Of a DNA stretch of 64,000 nt, positions 1 through 7,995 are shown piece after piece. A program made the translations under genes and the position numbers. Origin of the DNA: Planobispora longispora. Lineage in GTDB: Bacteria > Actinomycetota > Actinomycetes > Streptosporangiales > Streptosporangiaceae. The number at the start of each line of letters is the position of its first letter. Within the stretch, counting starts at the first letter, position 1. The notes under the pieces are model-generated. The model was not told the origin of the DNA. It did no database searches and saw nothing but the letters and a program-made list of their open reading frames with translations. The DNA is taken from positions 140,125 through 204,124 of the forward strand of contig NZ_BOOH01000045.1 of NCBI RefSeq assembly GCF_016863135.1. Reading direction: 5' to 3'.

Positions 1-1
1 G

Positions 2-427
2 ACCTTCCAGTTCGGCACCGACCACTTCGCCTTCCACCTGACCGACGTGCTCGGCCTGCAGACCATGCTGGACGGCATCGACGGCTACTACGACGCGTGG
101 CGAGAGACGCTCTGGCACCCCTTCAAGACCATGTCCGGGCCGGCCTTCTTCGGCTGGGTGGTGCTGGCCATCGGCGCCTACCGCTCCGGCGCCCTGGGAC
201 TGGGCCGCTCCATCGCCCTGGGATTGATGTCGGCCCTCGCGCTCGGCCCCCTCAAGGGCACCGAGCCCCAGTCCTTCCTCGCCGTCGGCGGCCTGTGCCT
301 GGCCTTCATCCCGCTGGGCGTCTCGCTGCTGCGCAACGGCCCCGCCCCGACCCGGCGCGCCATGATCTGGGTCGTCGTCCTGATCGCCGTCCACGTCCTC
401 ATGACGGGCTTCGGCCCGAGAGGCTGA
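2..427 (+). CDS. Hypothetical membrane protein, 5' end outside the window
   Basis: The reading frame is open from the window edge to a TGA at 425-427, so the start lies upstream; a GTG at 47 is only an internal candidate. The visible part has about four hydrophobic segments (AFFGWVVLAIGAY, SIALGLMSALALG, FLAVGGLCLAFIPLG, MIWVVVLIAVHVLM) separated by short Arg/Gly loops, so it is an integral membrane protein. I do not recognise the family. The next gene is convergent and 35 bp away, so there is no operon clue. Confidence 0.6.
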   Translation, partial: TFQFGTDHFAFHLTDVLGLQTMLDGIDGYYDAWRETLWHPFKTMSGPAFFGWVVLAIGAYRSGALGLGRSIALGLMSALALGPLKGTEPQSFLAVGGLCLAFIPLGVSLLRNGPAPTRRAMIWVVVLIAVHVLMTGFGPRG

Positions 428-462
428 CGACCCGCACCGGCGGCACGTCGGCGAGCGCGGCG

Positions 463-2004
463 TCAAGCGCCCTCCGCAAGATCTCGCGCCCCCGCTCCAG
501 CAGGAGCGGGGGCCGACTTGTCGAGGAAGAGCAGGCTGGTGAGGACTCCCAGCAGCACGATGGCGGCGTTCACCGCGATGGCCGCCTTCAGGCCGCCGAG
601 CATGGCCGCCGTGCCGGTCCCGGCGATCGCCGACGCGGCGATCGCGCTCATGATCGGGGTGCCCATGGTGATGCCGATCTGCTGGGTCATGGTGGCCAGG
701 CCCGTCGCCAGGCCCTGCTCACGGTCGGGCAGGCCGGAGGTGGCGGTGACCATGAATGCGACGATGACCAGCATGTTGCCGACACCGCCGGCGAAGGTGG
801 CCGCCAGCAGCAGCCACATCCAGGAACGGTCGTCCCCCAGGCCGAGCAGGGCGACGGTGAAGACGGCCTGCACCAGGCCACCGGCGACGAGCGTGGAGCG
901 GGCGCCGATCCTGCCGATGACCTTCGGCGCGATCGAGCCGCCGACCACGGTGCCCAGCCCCAGCACGCCGAAGGAGAGGCCGGCCGCCAGCGGCGAGAAG
1001 CCCAGCACGTTCTGCAGATAGAGCGTCAACAGGAAGACCAGGGACGTCTCCGTCAGGAACGCGATGAGCCCGGCGATGTTCCCCCAGGCGACCGTTCGCC
1101 TGCCCAGCACCGCCGGGGGCACCAGGGGTGCGGGGGCCCGCAGCTCGACGAGGTGGAACACCGCCAGCAGCAGCCCGCCCACGGCCAGCGGGATGAGGGC
1201 GCCGGCCGTACCCCAGCCGTGTTCTCCGGCCTGCGTGAGGCCGAAGACGACGGCGAGCAGGCCGAGAGTGACGCTGACTGCGCCGGGCACGTCCAGCCGC
1301 GCCCGGCTCTCCGGCCTGGACTCCTCGATCACGACAGGGGCGGCGACGAGCACGAGCGCGACCACCGGCACGTTGATGAAGAACGCCCACCGCCAGGACA
1401 GCAGGTCGGTCAGGAGCCCGCCCAGGATGGCGCCGGTGGTGAAACCGGCCGACATCAGCGCCCCGTTGAGGCCGAGCGCCCGCTCCCGCAGGGGCCCCTC
1501 CGGGAAGGACGTGATCAGCAGGGAGAGCCCGGCCGGGGTGACCGCCGCGGTGGCCAGTCCCTGGAGGACACGGGCGACGATCAGTGCTTCCGGGCTCTGC
1601 GCCAGACCGCCGACCAGCGAGGCGGCGCCCAGGACGGCGAGCCCGCCCAGGAAGATCCTGCGGCGGCCGAAGAGGTCCGCCAGCCTGCCGAACAGCAGCG
1701 TGAACCCGGCGGCGCACAGCGCGAAGGCGGTGGCGATCCACTGCAGGTGCGCCAGGGAGAATCCCAGTCCCTCTCCGATGACGGGCAGGGCCACATTGAG
1801 GATGGAGAAGTCCACGGCCAGCATGAACTGGGCGGCCAGCAGAACGACCAGCACCAGCAGCAGCCGGGGCGTGAGCCGCCGGGATGTGCCCGGCGGTGCG
1901 GTCCCGGGGGCGGAGGCGCCGATGATGCCGGTCGTGCCAGTGGTGCCACCGGTGTCGGCGGTGCCACCGGTGTCGGCGGTGTCGGTGGTGTCGGCGGTCG
2001 ACAT
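463..2004 (-). CDS. MFS exporter, DHA2 (EmrB/QacA) type
   Basis: A 513-residue drug:H+ antiporter-like permease of the cytoplasmic membrane. After a low-complexity Thr/Gly/Asp N-terminus (residues 1-45, encoded by a short repetitive stretch) it has the DHA2 hallmarks: DFSILNVALPVIGEGL in the first helix, LFGRLADLFGRRRIF as the loop 2-3 motif, and LSWRWAFFINVPV after the fifth helix. About 14 hydrophobic segments fit the family, which exports cationic or hydrophobic compounds; the substrate cannot be read from sequence. An XRE-type regulator is transcribed divergently. A large inverted repeat (2013-2050) sits directly upstream of the start and may be an operator or leader hairpin. Confidence 0.93.
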   Translation of the reverse strand: MSTADTTDTADTGGTADTGGTTGTTGIIGASAPGTAPPGTSRRLTPRLLLVLVVLLAAQFMLAVDFSILNVALPVIGEGLGFSLAHLQWIATAFALCAAGFTLLFGRLADLFGRRRIFLGGLAVLGAASLVGGLAQSPEALIVARVLQGLATAAVTPAGLSLLITSFPEGPLRERALGLNGALMSAGFTTGAILGGLLTDLLSWRWAFFINVPVVALVLVAAPVVIEESRPESRARLDVPGAVSVTLGLLAVVFGLTQAGEHGWGTAGALIPLAVGGLLLAVFHLVELRAPAPLVPPAVLGRRTVAWGNIAGLIAFLTETSLVFLLTLYLQNVLGFSPLAAGLSFGVLGLGTVVGGSIAPKVIGRIGARSTLVAGGLVQAVFTVALLGLGDDRSWMWLLLAATFAGGVGNMLVIVAFMVTATSGLPDREQGLATGLATMTQQIGITMGTPIMSAIAASAIAGTGTAAMLGGLKAAIAVNAAIVLLGVLTSLLFLDKSAPAPAGAGARDLAEGA

Positions 2005-2012
2005 GGTCGGAA

Positions 2013-2050
2013 GAGCCTTTCCTCTCGGTCACTGTGACGAGAGAAGGCTC
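2013..2050. promoter_or_regulatory. Imperfect inverted repeat between the MFS and XRE genes
   Basis: GAGCCTT...CTCTCG...TCAC on the left is mirrored by GTGACGAGAGAAGGCTC on the right, with one- or two-base bulges in the left arm. It lies 9 bp upstream of the MFS start codon. It could be the operator of the divergent XRE regulator or an mRNA leader hairpin; sequence alone does not decide. Confidence 0.5.
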
Positions 2051-2157
2051 ATCCACTCCCCCGCGGCCGACCAGAACCGGGCTCAGACCGGCATCCGGGA
2101 GGGTGGTCATTTCATGACCAGGCTTCCGCCGCCCCTCCGCCGTTCTCAGCACGCATC

Positions 2158-3075
2158 ATGAAACACATGGACAGGGCGAAGGAACTGGGTGATTTCCTCA
2201 AGAGCCGGCGGGCCGGGCTGAATCCCGAGGAGCTGGGACTGAAGGCGTACGGCACGCGCCGCCGCGTGTCAGGGCTGCGCCGCGAGGAGCTGGCGATGCT
2301 CGCGGGGGTGAGCGTGACCCACTACACCCGCCTGGAGCAGGGACGGGCGGCGGGCGCCTCCGACGCCGTGCTCGGCGCGCTGGCCCGCGCCCTGCGGCTG
2401 ACCGAGGACGAGACGGCCCATCTCAAGCACCTCGCCCGGCCCCCGGCGCCCACGCGGCCCGCCCCGGCCCGGCCCGAGCACGCGAGCCGCTCGGTCCGGC
2501 GGCTGCTGGAGGCGATGACCGAGGCGCCCGCCCTGGCACTGGACCGCAGGAACGACATCCTGGCCTGGAACGGGCTCGGCCACGCGCTGCTCGCCGGTCA
2601 CCTCGACCCCGCGGCCCCCGGCAGCCCGGCCACGCGGCCCAACCTGACCCGGCTGCTCTTCCTCGACGGGCACTTCCGCGAGCTCTACCCGAACTGGTCC
2701 GAGGAGGCCACGCTCGCCGTCGCCTCCCTGCGCCTGGCGGCGGGACGCCACCCGGACGACCGCGGTCTGGCCGAGCTCGTCGGCCGGCTCGTCATCCAGA
2801 GCGAGGAGTTCGCCGAGCGCTGGGCCCGCCACCCGGTACGCACGTGCACCTCGGGCGTCAAACACCTCCGCCACCCGCTCGTCGGCCCGATGGAGCTCTC
2901 TTTCGACAACCTCCTCATCCCCGGCGGGTCGGGGCAGCGCATCATCGCCTACAGCGCCGAGCCCGGCTCGCCCTCCGAAGCCGCGCTGCGCCTCCTCCAC
3001 CTCTCCGCCCTCGACTCCGGACCGGCGGAAACGGCCGGCGACCAGGCGGACGCGCATCCGCGTTCCACTCCCTGA
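2158..3075 (+). CDS. XRE-family regulator with MmyB-like ligand domain
   Basis: A 305-residue DNA-binding regulator. Residues about 12-85 form a Cro/C1 helix-turn-helix (ELAMLAGVSVTHYTRLEQGR followed by SDAVLGALARALRLTEDE). The rest from about residue 105 matches the MmyB-like ligand-binding domain common in actinobacteria (ALALDRRNDILAWNGLGHALL; YPNWSEEATLAVASLR). It is divergent from the MFS exporter with about 150 bp between them, so local control of that exporter is the natural guess (inference). A second ATG nine bases downstream is an equally possible start. Confidence 0.9.
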   Translation: MKHMDRAKELGDFLKSRRAGLNPEELGLKAYGTRRRVSGLRREELAMLAGVSVTHYTRLEQGRAAGASDAVLGALARALRLTEDETAHLKHLARPPAPTRPAPARPEHASRSVRRLLEAMTEAPALALDRRNDILAWNGLGHALLAGHLDPAAPGSPATRPNLTRLLFLDGHFRELYPNWSEEATLAVASLRLAAGRHPDDRGLAELVGRLVIQSEEFAERWARHPVRTCTSGVKHLRHPLVGPMELSFDNLLIPGGSGQRIIAYSAEPGSPSEAALRLLHLSALDSGPAETAGDQADAHPRSTP

Positions 3076-3122
3076 ATCGAATCCATCTGTCGGCACGGTG
3101 ACCCGCCGGCTGTGCCGTCGCG

Positions 3123-4028
3123 CTACTTCGCGACGGCCTCCCGTACGGACGGGACGATCTCCCGGGCCCAGCGGGCCAGGGTGGTGAGGTCCGGGGCGCC
3201 GTGTCCGGCCGAGAAGAGAGTGAAGCCCGATGCTCCGTGCTCCAGCACGGCCCCCGTCAGTTCCTCGACCCACTGGTCCACCGAGCCGCCGAGCCAGCGG
3301 CCGTCGCGGTCGCGGGTGGCGGGCAGCGGCCGGTCGGTGATGTTCCCCGGGAAGTTGAAGACCGTACGGATCTCGCCCGGATCGCGGCCGGCGGACGCCG
3401 CCGCCTCGTCGATGATCGGCCGGGATTTCCGGTAGCGGTCGCTGAGCCAGTCGGCCGCGTGGCCGGGGATCCAGCCGTCGGCCACGCGACCGGTGGCGGC
3501 CAGGGATTTCCGGCCGACCGAGCCGGTCCACACCGGCGGCGCGGCGACGGGAGCGGGCTCGATCTGGTGCACCTGGTAGTGCCGGCCCTGGAAGGTGACC
3601 GCGGGGCCGCCGCCTGACAGCCGCTTGACCAGGACGATCGCCTCCTCGAAGGCGTCCACGGCGTCGCCGGGTGTCAGCTGCGGCACTCCCATGTCGGTGA
3701 TGCGGTTCCACAATCCGCCCGCGCCCATGCCGAGCACGATCCGGCCGCCCGACAGCGCCGACAGCGACGTCACCGTCCTGGCCAGCATGGGAGCGGGCCG
3801 GGTCGGCAGGTTGGTGACGTTGGCCAGCCCCGCGATGCGCTCCGTGCGCCCGAGGATGAAGCCGAGGGCGGCGTAGGCGTCCACGCGCCCGCCGATGTAC
3901 GGGTGGTCCGACAAGGAGAAGACGTCAAGACCGTCCCGGTCGGCCTGCCGGGTCATACGCAGCAGCTGGGGGATGTCGTCGAGGTCGGAATGGGCGCCGA
4001 ACCCGAAGACGACGTCATGTGCGGACAT
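3123..4028 (-). CDS. LLM-class flavin-dependent oxidoreductase
   Basis: A 301-residue luciferase-like TIM-barrel protein of the F420/FMN-dependent type. Characteristic pieces are the N-terminal GFGAHSDL...QADRDGLDVFSLSDHPY, the GRTERIAGLANVTNLPTR strand, LSGGRIVLGMGAGG, and PVWTGSVGRKSLAATGRVADGW. The family oxidises or reduces small organic substrates with a bound flavin or deazaflavin; the substrate is unknown here. AGAGG is placed 8 bases before the ATG. The gene stands alone, convergent with the XRE gene. Confidence 0.88.
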   Translation of the reverse strand: MSAHDVVFGFGAHSDLDDIPQLLRMTRQADRDGLDVFSLSDHPYIGGRVDAYAALGFILGRTERIAGLANVTNLPTRPAPMLARTVTSLSALSGGRIVLGMGAGGLWNRITDMGVPQLTPGDAVDAFEEAIVLVKRLSGGGPAVTFQGRHYQVHQIEPAPVAAPPVWTGSVGRKSLAATGRVADGWIPGHAADWLSDRYRKSRPIIDEAAASAGRDPGEIRTVFNFPGNITDRPLPATRDRDGRWLGGSVDQWVEELTGAVLEHGASGFTLFSAGHGAPDLTTLARWAREIVPSVREAVAK

Positions 4029-4084
4029 TGTTCTGCCTCTCGAAGAAGATGTTCATCAGGCGTGTGCTTCCGGCGCGTGCTCGG

Positions 4085-4154
4085 TGCCGCGCCGGGGACC
4101 GGGCGGGACACGGCGCGGGGACCGAGCGGTACACGGCGCGGGGGGCCGGGCGGG
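4085..4154. repeat. Degenerate 23-bp tandem repeat, about 3 units
   Basis: The intergenic stretch between two minus-strand genes carries ACACGGCGCGGGGACCGAGC at 4108 and a near copy at 4131, preceded by a more diverged unit. No gene is visible in 4029-4195. Confidence 0.55.
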
Positions 4155-4195
4155 AGACGGCGGGGCCGCCGCGGCCCGGCCGGATGCGGTCCGTC

Positions 4196-5290
4196 TCAGG
4201 CCGGGCCGAACTGCTCGACGAAGCGGCCGGTGAACAGGTCGGCCCCCTTGTAGGCCGAGACCGTCTCGGCCGGGACGACGGCCGGCCCGTCGGGGGTGGG
4301 CAGCTGGCCGACGCCCCCGCGCGGGCCGAGGGGCAGCAGGATCATGGGGTGGGGCAGCGGCCGGTAGGCGGCCGCCGGCTGCTCGCCGCGCAGCTGGGCG
4401 AGGATGTTCTGGGCCACCACCTCGGCGTGCTGCATCGCGTACCCGGCCATCTTGGCCTCGTCGACGTCGGTGATGTCGCCGATGGCGTAGACGTGCTGAT
4501 AACCGCGCACATTGAGGGTGTCGGTGACAGGCACGTGCCCCTGGGGCGTGCGCGTCGTCAGCTCGCCGCCCGCGAGGTAGTCGCTGTTGATCCGTACGCC
4601 GTGCGCGCGGAACCAGATGTCGGCGGTGATCTCGTCCCCGGCGGTGGTGGTCACGGTGAACGTTTCCGCCTGACCGGGCCCGGTCGCCGGGGGCGTGCTC
4701 AAACCGGCGCCCAGCCGCAGGTCGATGTCCAGCTCGTCGAGCTGGCGGCGCAGTTCGTCGCGCATCTCGTCGGGGAAGGCCGGCAGGAGCCGCTCGGCCG
4801 GGTCGACGACGGTCACGTGCTTGTGCGGCCACACTTCCTTGATCTCGCCGGCCAGTTCCAGGCCGACCGGCCCCGCGCCGAGGATGAGCACCCGCTCGGA
4901 GCCCGCCAGCTCCTTGTGGGTCCGCAGCAGGTCGTCCAGGACCTCACCGGTGGAGTCGGAGGCGGGCTTGGCCGGGTAGGCGTAGCTGGAGCCGGTGGCG
5001 AGAACCAGGTAGTCGGCCTCGATCCGCCGGCCCGAGGCCAGGGTGACGCCGCCGGGGTCCGCCGAGACCGCCCGCTCGCGCACCACCGTGCCGCGCCTGA
5101 GCCACTGCTCGTAGGGGAAGAACATGCGGGGCGCCCAGTCGGGGCGCGTCAGCGCCCGCAGCGAACCGGCCGAGTTGACGAACGCGTCACGCGGGTCGAT
5201 GAGGACGACGTCGGCCACCGGATCCAGCGCCTTGGCGAGCGCGGAACCACCGTAACCGCCGCCGATGATGACAACCGTACGACTCATCAT
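4196..5290 (-). CDS. FAD-dependent NAD(P)H oxidoreductase (AIF/FSP1/NDH-2-like)
   Basis: A 364-residue two-dinucleotide-binding-domain flavoprotein. TVVIIGGGYGGSALAKAL at the N-terminus binds FAD, and RVLILGAGPVGLELAGEI near residue 155 binds NAD(P)H. The conserved YAIGDITDVDEAKMAGYAM segment near residue 280 is the second FAD contact. Such enzymes reduce quinones or other small acceptors. The start is one of two adjacent ATGs at 5285-5290, preceded by GGAG; a longer open frame upstream crosses the regulator gene and is not real. Two palindromic operators lie between this gene and the MarR gene, so it is almost certainly a MarR-repressed target. Confidence 0.9.
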   Translation of the reverse strand: MMSRTVVIIGGGYGGSALAKALDPVADVVLIDPRDAFVNSAGSLRALTRPDWAPRMFFPYEQWLRRGTVVRERAVSADPGGVTLASGRRIEADYLVLATGSSYAYPAKPASDSTGEVLDDLLRTHKELAGSERVLILGAGPVGLELAGEIKEVWPHKHVTVVDPAERLLPAFPDEMRDELRRQLDELDIDLRLGAGLSTPPATGPGQAETFTVTTTAGDEITADIWFRAHGVRINSDYLAGGELTTRTPQGHVPVTDTLNVRGYQHVYAIGDITDVDEAKMAGYAMQHAEVVAQNILAQLRGEQPAAAYRPLPHPMILLPLGPRGGVGQLPTPDGPAVVPAETVSAYKGADLFTGRFVEQFGPA

Positions 5291-5318
5291 TGACACTCCG
5301 ACACAGAGAAGGGGTTCA

Positions 5319-5333
5319 GTTCGTGTTACGAAC
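5319..5333. promoter_or_regulatory. MarR operator 1, GTTCGT-N3-ACGAAC
   Basis: A perfect inverted repeat, GTTCGTGTTACGAAC, with 6-bp arms, 29 bp upstream of the oxidoreductase start. It shares its arms with the site at 5340-5356. Spacing and symmetry are typical of MarR dimer sites. Confidence 0.8.
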
Positions 5334-5339
5334 CATATT

Positions 5340-5356
5340 AGTTCGTGGCACGAACT
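5340..5356. promoter_or_regulatory. MarR operator 2, AGTTCGT-N3-ACGAACT
   Basis: A perfect inverted repeat with 7-bp arms, AGTTCGTGGCACGAACT, two helical turns (21-22 bp) upstream of operator 1 and just past the marR stop codon. The tandem arrangement suggests cooperative repression of the downstream oxidoreductase. Confidence 0.82.
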
Positions 5357-5370
5357 GCAACCCCTCCCGG

Positions 5371-5835
5371 TCAGCGCGGCCGGTCCGGTTCCATGAACAC
5401 GCTGGGCGCCTTGTTGTCCGCCACGACGCGGCCGAGCAGGGCCGCGAGCGCGTCGCGCTCCCCGGGCTCGAACCCGGCGGTCAGCTCCTCGATGCGGCGG
5501 CAGGTCTCGGCGTAGAACTCGTCGACCAGCTTGGCGCCGCGCTTGGTGAGGGCCACCCGGACCGCCCGGGAGTCCTGCGGATCGGGCTTGCGCTGGACCA
5601 GGCCGTTGCGCTCGCTGCGGTCGACCAGGCCGGTCAGACTCGACTTGGCCAGGCCGAGCATCATGCCCAGCTCGCTCATGCCGTACGACTGCGGCATCAG
5701 GACGCACAACAGCTGGCCCTGCTGCTGGGTCAGGCCGTGCTCGCGAGCGGATTCCGCGTACACGGCGTCCACCAGGAAAGCGGATCGCACCAGCGCGGCC
5801 ACCACCCCGATCGGGCCGTCAACATTCTTACTCAC
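5371..5835 (-). CDS. MarR-family transcriptional repressor
   Basis: A 154-residue winged-helix regulator. The recognition region is YGMSELGMMLGLAKSSLTGLVDRSERNGLVQRKPDPQDSRAVRVALT (residues about 51-97), with the usual DxRxxxVxLT wing. It is transcribed in the same direction as the FAD oxidoreductase, 80 bp upstream of it, and two matching palindromes fill that gap while a weaker third copy precedes its own start. The ligand is unknown; quinone-like or phenolic compounds would fit the target enzyme (inference). Confidence 0.92.
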   Translation of the reverse strand: MSKNVDGPIGVVAALVRSAFLVDAVYAESAREHGLTQQQGQLLCVLMPQSYGMSELGMMLGLAKSSLTGLVDRSERNGLVQRKPDPQDSRAVRVALTKRGAKLVDEFYAETCRRIEELTAGFEPGERDALAALLGRVVADNKAPSVFMEPDRPR

Positions 5836-5851
5836 CGGCCAAGGGTAACAA

Positions 5852-5866
5852 ATTCGCAGGACGAAC
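5852..5866. promoter_or_regulatory. Weaker third MarR operator, upstream of marR
   Basis: ATTCGCAGGACGAAC keeps TTCG and ACGAAC of the GTTCGT-N3-ACGAAC consensus with the same 3-bp spacer. It is 17 bp upstream of the marR start, which suggests milder autoregulation. Confidence 0.6.
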
Positions 5867-5894
5867 TACTGTTTCACTTCCGCGAAGGACTTTC

Positions 5895-6647
5895 TCAGCG
5901 GACGGCCACGAGGACCACGTCGTCCCCGGCCTGCCAGACCGGGCCGACCTGGCCGAACCCGGCCCGGCGGAGCAACGCGCCGTGGACGGAGGCCGACACC
6001 CGGTGGTCGCCCCCTCCTGCGGCTCCCTCCTCCCGCTCGGCCATGAGGCCGGCCAGCGCGGGTTCGGCCGCGGCCGCCCGCCACCAGGACGTCCAGTCCT
6101 CTCCGCCCCCCACTCGGGTACGGCGCAACGCCGCGGCGACGGCGGCGATCGCCGGCTGCTCGTCGTAGAGGTTGTCGGCGTTGACGAAGACCCCGCCGGG
6201 CCGCATCCGGCCGGCCAGCTCCCGGTAGACCTCCGCGAGGGTCTGAGGCGGCAGGTAGTGCAGTGCGGTCGACGACACGGCCGCGTCCAGCTCGCGATCG
6301 AGGCCGAGCAGGGCCGACCAGCCCGGCAGGCGCAGGTCGGCCTCGACGAACCGGGCGGCCCGCGGATGCACGCTGCGGGCCAGAGCCAGCAGCAGAGGAT
6401 CGTTGTCCACCCCGACGATCTGCGCCGACGGCAGCCGCCGGATCACCCGCGCCGACAGCGAGCCCGGGCCGCAGCCCAGATCGAGCACGAGCGGCCGGTC
6501 ACGTCCGGACAGGGAGTGGCCGAGCACGTCGCCGATCACGGTGAACCGTCTCTCGCGGTCGGCGACGTACTGTTCCTGTTGAGCGTCCCAGCGCCGCAGC
6601 CACGCTTCGGCGAGTTCCGGTCGCAGGGGTGTCGCGTCGGCTGCCAT
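5895..6647 (-). CDS. Class I SAM-dependent methyltransferase
   Basis: A 250-residue Rossmann-fold methyltransferase. Motif I is VLDLGCGPGSLSARVI (about residue 52), followed by AQIVGVDNDPLLLALAR (motif II) and AVSSTALHYLPPQTL (motif IV). The start at 6645-6647 is preferred because AGGAAGG lies just upstream; an ATG 18 bases earlier is possible. The acceptor substrate is not predictable. A 17-bp tandem repeat lies immediately upstream. Confidence 0.87.
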   Translation of the reverse strand: MAADATPLRPELAEAWLRRWDAQQEQYVADRERRFTVIGDVLGHSLSGRDRPLVLDLGCGPGSLSARVIRRLPSAQIVGVDNDPLLLALARSVHPRAARFVEADLRLPGWSALLGLDRELDAAVSSTALHYLPPQTLAEVYRELAGRMRPGGVFVNADNLYDEQPAIAAVAAALRRTRVGGGEDWTSWWRAAAAEPALAGLMAEREEGAAGGGDHRVSASVHGALLRRAGFGQVGPVWQAGDDVVLVAVR

Positions 6648-6664
6648 GGGCGCCTTCCTCTCCA

Positions 6665-6732
6665 TGTCGTCTGAACATCCATGTCGCCCGAACATCCGCG
6701 TCGCCCGAACATCCGCGTCGCCTGGACGGCCG
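6665..6732. repeat. 17-bp tandem repeat, 4 units
   Basis: Four consecutive 17-bp units (6665-6681, 6682-6698, 6699-6715, 6716-6732) of the form TGTCGCCCGAACATCCG; the two middle units differ at one base and the outer units are more diverged. They lie between the methyltransferase start and the end of rpmF. Confidence 0.85.
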
Positions 6733-6757
6733 TGTCGGCGGCGCACCCGGGCATGCC

Positions 6758-6925
6758 TCAGTCGAGAGTGATCAGGCCGCGCTGGTAGGCGCACACCAGG
6801 CGGCGGGGCACCAGCAGCTCCCGCCCGTCCACGGTGATCGGCACCAGGTCGGGCGCGGTCGCCTTCCACCGGGAGCGGCGGTGGCGGGTGTTGCTGCGCG
6901 ACATCTTGCGCTTGGGGACGGCCAC
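6758..6925 (-). CDS. rpmF: Ribosomal protein bL32, zinc-free paralogue
   Basis: A 55-residue protein beginning [20 protein letters not shown] and ending [11 protein letters not shown]. The N-terminus is the invariant bL32 signature, but the zinc-ribbon cysteine pairs of the ordinary form are missing, with one cysteine only. It is the last gene of a five-gene run of alternative ribosomal proteins, starting three bases after the rpsN stop. GTG start. Confidence 0.93.
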   Translation of the reverse strand: MAVPKRKMSRSNTRHRRSRWKATAPDLVPITVDGRELLVPRRLVCAYQRGLITLD

Positions 6926-6928
6926 GGC

Positions 6929-7228
6929 CTACCAGCTCGCCTTCGTGACGCCGGGCAGCTCGCCGCGATGGGCCATCTCGCGGAAGCGGATGCGCGACAG
7001 GCCGAACTTCGTCAGGTGGCCGCGGGGGCGGCCGTCGACCGAATCGCGGTTGCGGACGCGGGTGGCGGAGGCGTCACGGGGCTGGCGGGCCAGGGCGCGC
7101 ACGGCCTGCGCCCGCTCCTCGGGCGTGCCGGTGCGGACGATCTCCTTCAGCTCGGCGCGGCGCTCGGCGTGGCGGGCCACGATCGCCTTCCGGCGCTCGT
7201 TAGCGACGATCTTGCTCTTCTTGGCCAT
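6929..7228 (-). CDS. rpsN: Ribosomal protein uS14, zinc-free paralogue
   Basis: A 99-residue long-form uS14 ([20 protein letters not shown] ... [19 protein letters not shown]). It has no cysteine, so it is the zinc-independent form that replaces the short Zn-binding S14 when zinc is scarce. Its ATG overlaps the rpmB stop (TGATG), showing translational coupling in the Zur-controlled operon. Confidence 0.96.
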   Translation of the reverse strand: MAKKSKIVANERRKAIVARHAERRAELKEIVRTGTPEERAQAVRALARQPRDASATRVRNRDSVDGRPRGHLTKFGLSRIRFREMAHRGELPGVTKASW

Positions 7229-7464
7229 CAGACCTTCCCTCCCCGGGCGCGGATGCGGGCCACGGCCGCCTCGACGCCGATCTTGTCCACGGTCTTGATC
7301 GCCTTGGCGCTGAGGGTGAGCCGGACGAAGCGGTCCTCACTCGGCAGCCAGTAGCGGCGGTGCTGGATGTTGGGGTTCCACCGGCGGCGGGTGCGCCGGT
7401 GGGAGTGGGAGACGCGGTTGCCGAAGATCGGCGCGGTCCCGGTGAGCTGGCAGTGCGCCGACAT
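7228..7464 (-). CDS. rpmB: Ribosomal protein bL28, zinc-free paralogue
   Basis: A 78-residue bL28 ([30 protein letters not shown]..., trimmed here to its core). Only one cysteine is present, not the two CxxC pairs of the zinc form. The start overlaps the last base of the bL31 stop codon. It is a paralogue to be used under zinc limitation together with its operon neighbours. Confidence 0.95.
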   Translation of the reverse strand: MSAHCQLTGTAPIFGNRVSHSHRRTRRRWNPNIQHRRYWLPSEDRFVRLTLSAKAIKTVDKIGVEAAVARIRARGGKV

Positions 7465-7709
7465 CAGGCCCTCCCGTAGCGCTGGTTGAAGCGCTCGACC
7501 CGGCCGGCGGTGTCCAGCACCCGGCTGCGGCCGGTGTAGAAGGGGTGGCTGGCCGAGGAGACGTCGACGTCGATGACGGGGTAGGTGTTGCCGTCCTCCC
7601 AGGTGATCGTCTTGGTGCTGGTGGCGGTCGAGCGGGTCAGGAAGGCGAAGCCCGCGCTCGGGTCGCGGAAGACCACGGGGCGGTAGTCGGGGTGGATGCC
7701 CTTCTTCAC
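7464..7709 (-). CDS. rpmE2: Ribosomal protein bL31 type B, zinc-free
   Basis: An 81-residue type B bL31: [20 protein letters not shown] at the start and [26 protein letters not shown] near the end (positions about 54-79). The CxxC zinc motif of type A is absent. GTG start at 7707-7709, four bases after the bL33 stop. In other bacteria this protein displaces the zinc-bearing L31 and releases zinc. Confidence 0.96.
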   Translation of the reverse strand: MKKGIHPDYRPVVFRDPSAGFAFLTRSTATSTKTITWEDGNTYPVIDVDVSSASHPFYTGRSRVLDTAGRVERFNQRYGRA

Positions 7710-7713
7710 GGGG

Positions 7714-7878
7714 TCATCGCTCCTCTCGGAACAGCACGTGCTGACGGATGGTCGGGTCGTATTTGCGCAGGGTGAGCCGGTCGGGGTCGTTACGGCGGTT
7801 CTTGCGGGTGACGTAGGTGTAGCCGGTTCCCGCGGTGGATCTGAGTTTGATCACGGGCCGGAGCTCGTTTCTGGCCAT
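7714..7878 (-). CDS. rpmG: Ribosomal protein bL33, zinc-free paralogue
   Basis: A 54-residue bL33, [20 protein letters not shown] ... [15 protein letters not shown], with no cysteine and therefore no zinc knuckle. It is the first gene of the five-gene operon. AGAGG lies 8 bases before its ATG, and the Zur box is about 40 bp upstream. Confidence 0.95.
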   Translation of the reverse strand: MARNELRPVIKLRSTAGTGYTYVTRKNRRNDPDRLTLRKYDPTIRQHVLFREER

Positions 7879-7915
7879 GGGGTTCCTCTCGTGCCGTCTG
7901 GACGTGTAATGATAA

Positions 7916-7930
7916 TGGGAACGATTTTCA
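7916..7930. promoter_or_regulatory. Zur box shared by the divergent ribosomal operons
   Basis: TGGGAACGATTTTCA fits the actinobacterial Zur consensus of the form TGAAAAyGrTTTTCA (recalled from Streptomyces and mycobacterial work), differing only in the left arm. It sits between bL33 and the COG0523 gene, so one site can control both directions. Zinc-loaded Zur represses; zinc starvation releases both operons. Confidence 0.85.
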
Positions 7931-7995
7931 TTCCGTCAACCGATGTCCGTCCGAGGTTCCGCGGACGTCCCCGTCCGCACCTGCGAAGGAGACCC

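Noticed and set aside
97..2037. A long plus-strand frame over the MFS exporter
   Set aside because: It is Gln/Arg/Gly-rich antisense of the exporter gene with no domain match. Similar long frames occur opposite most genes here because of the high GC.
6536..6869. N-terminal extension of the methyltransferase across the 17-bp repeat
   Set aside because: The extension is Arg-rich and repeat-derived. A good ribosome-binding site precedes the internal ATG at 6647.
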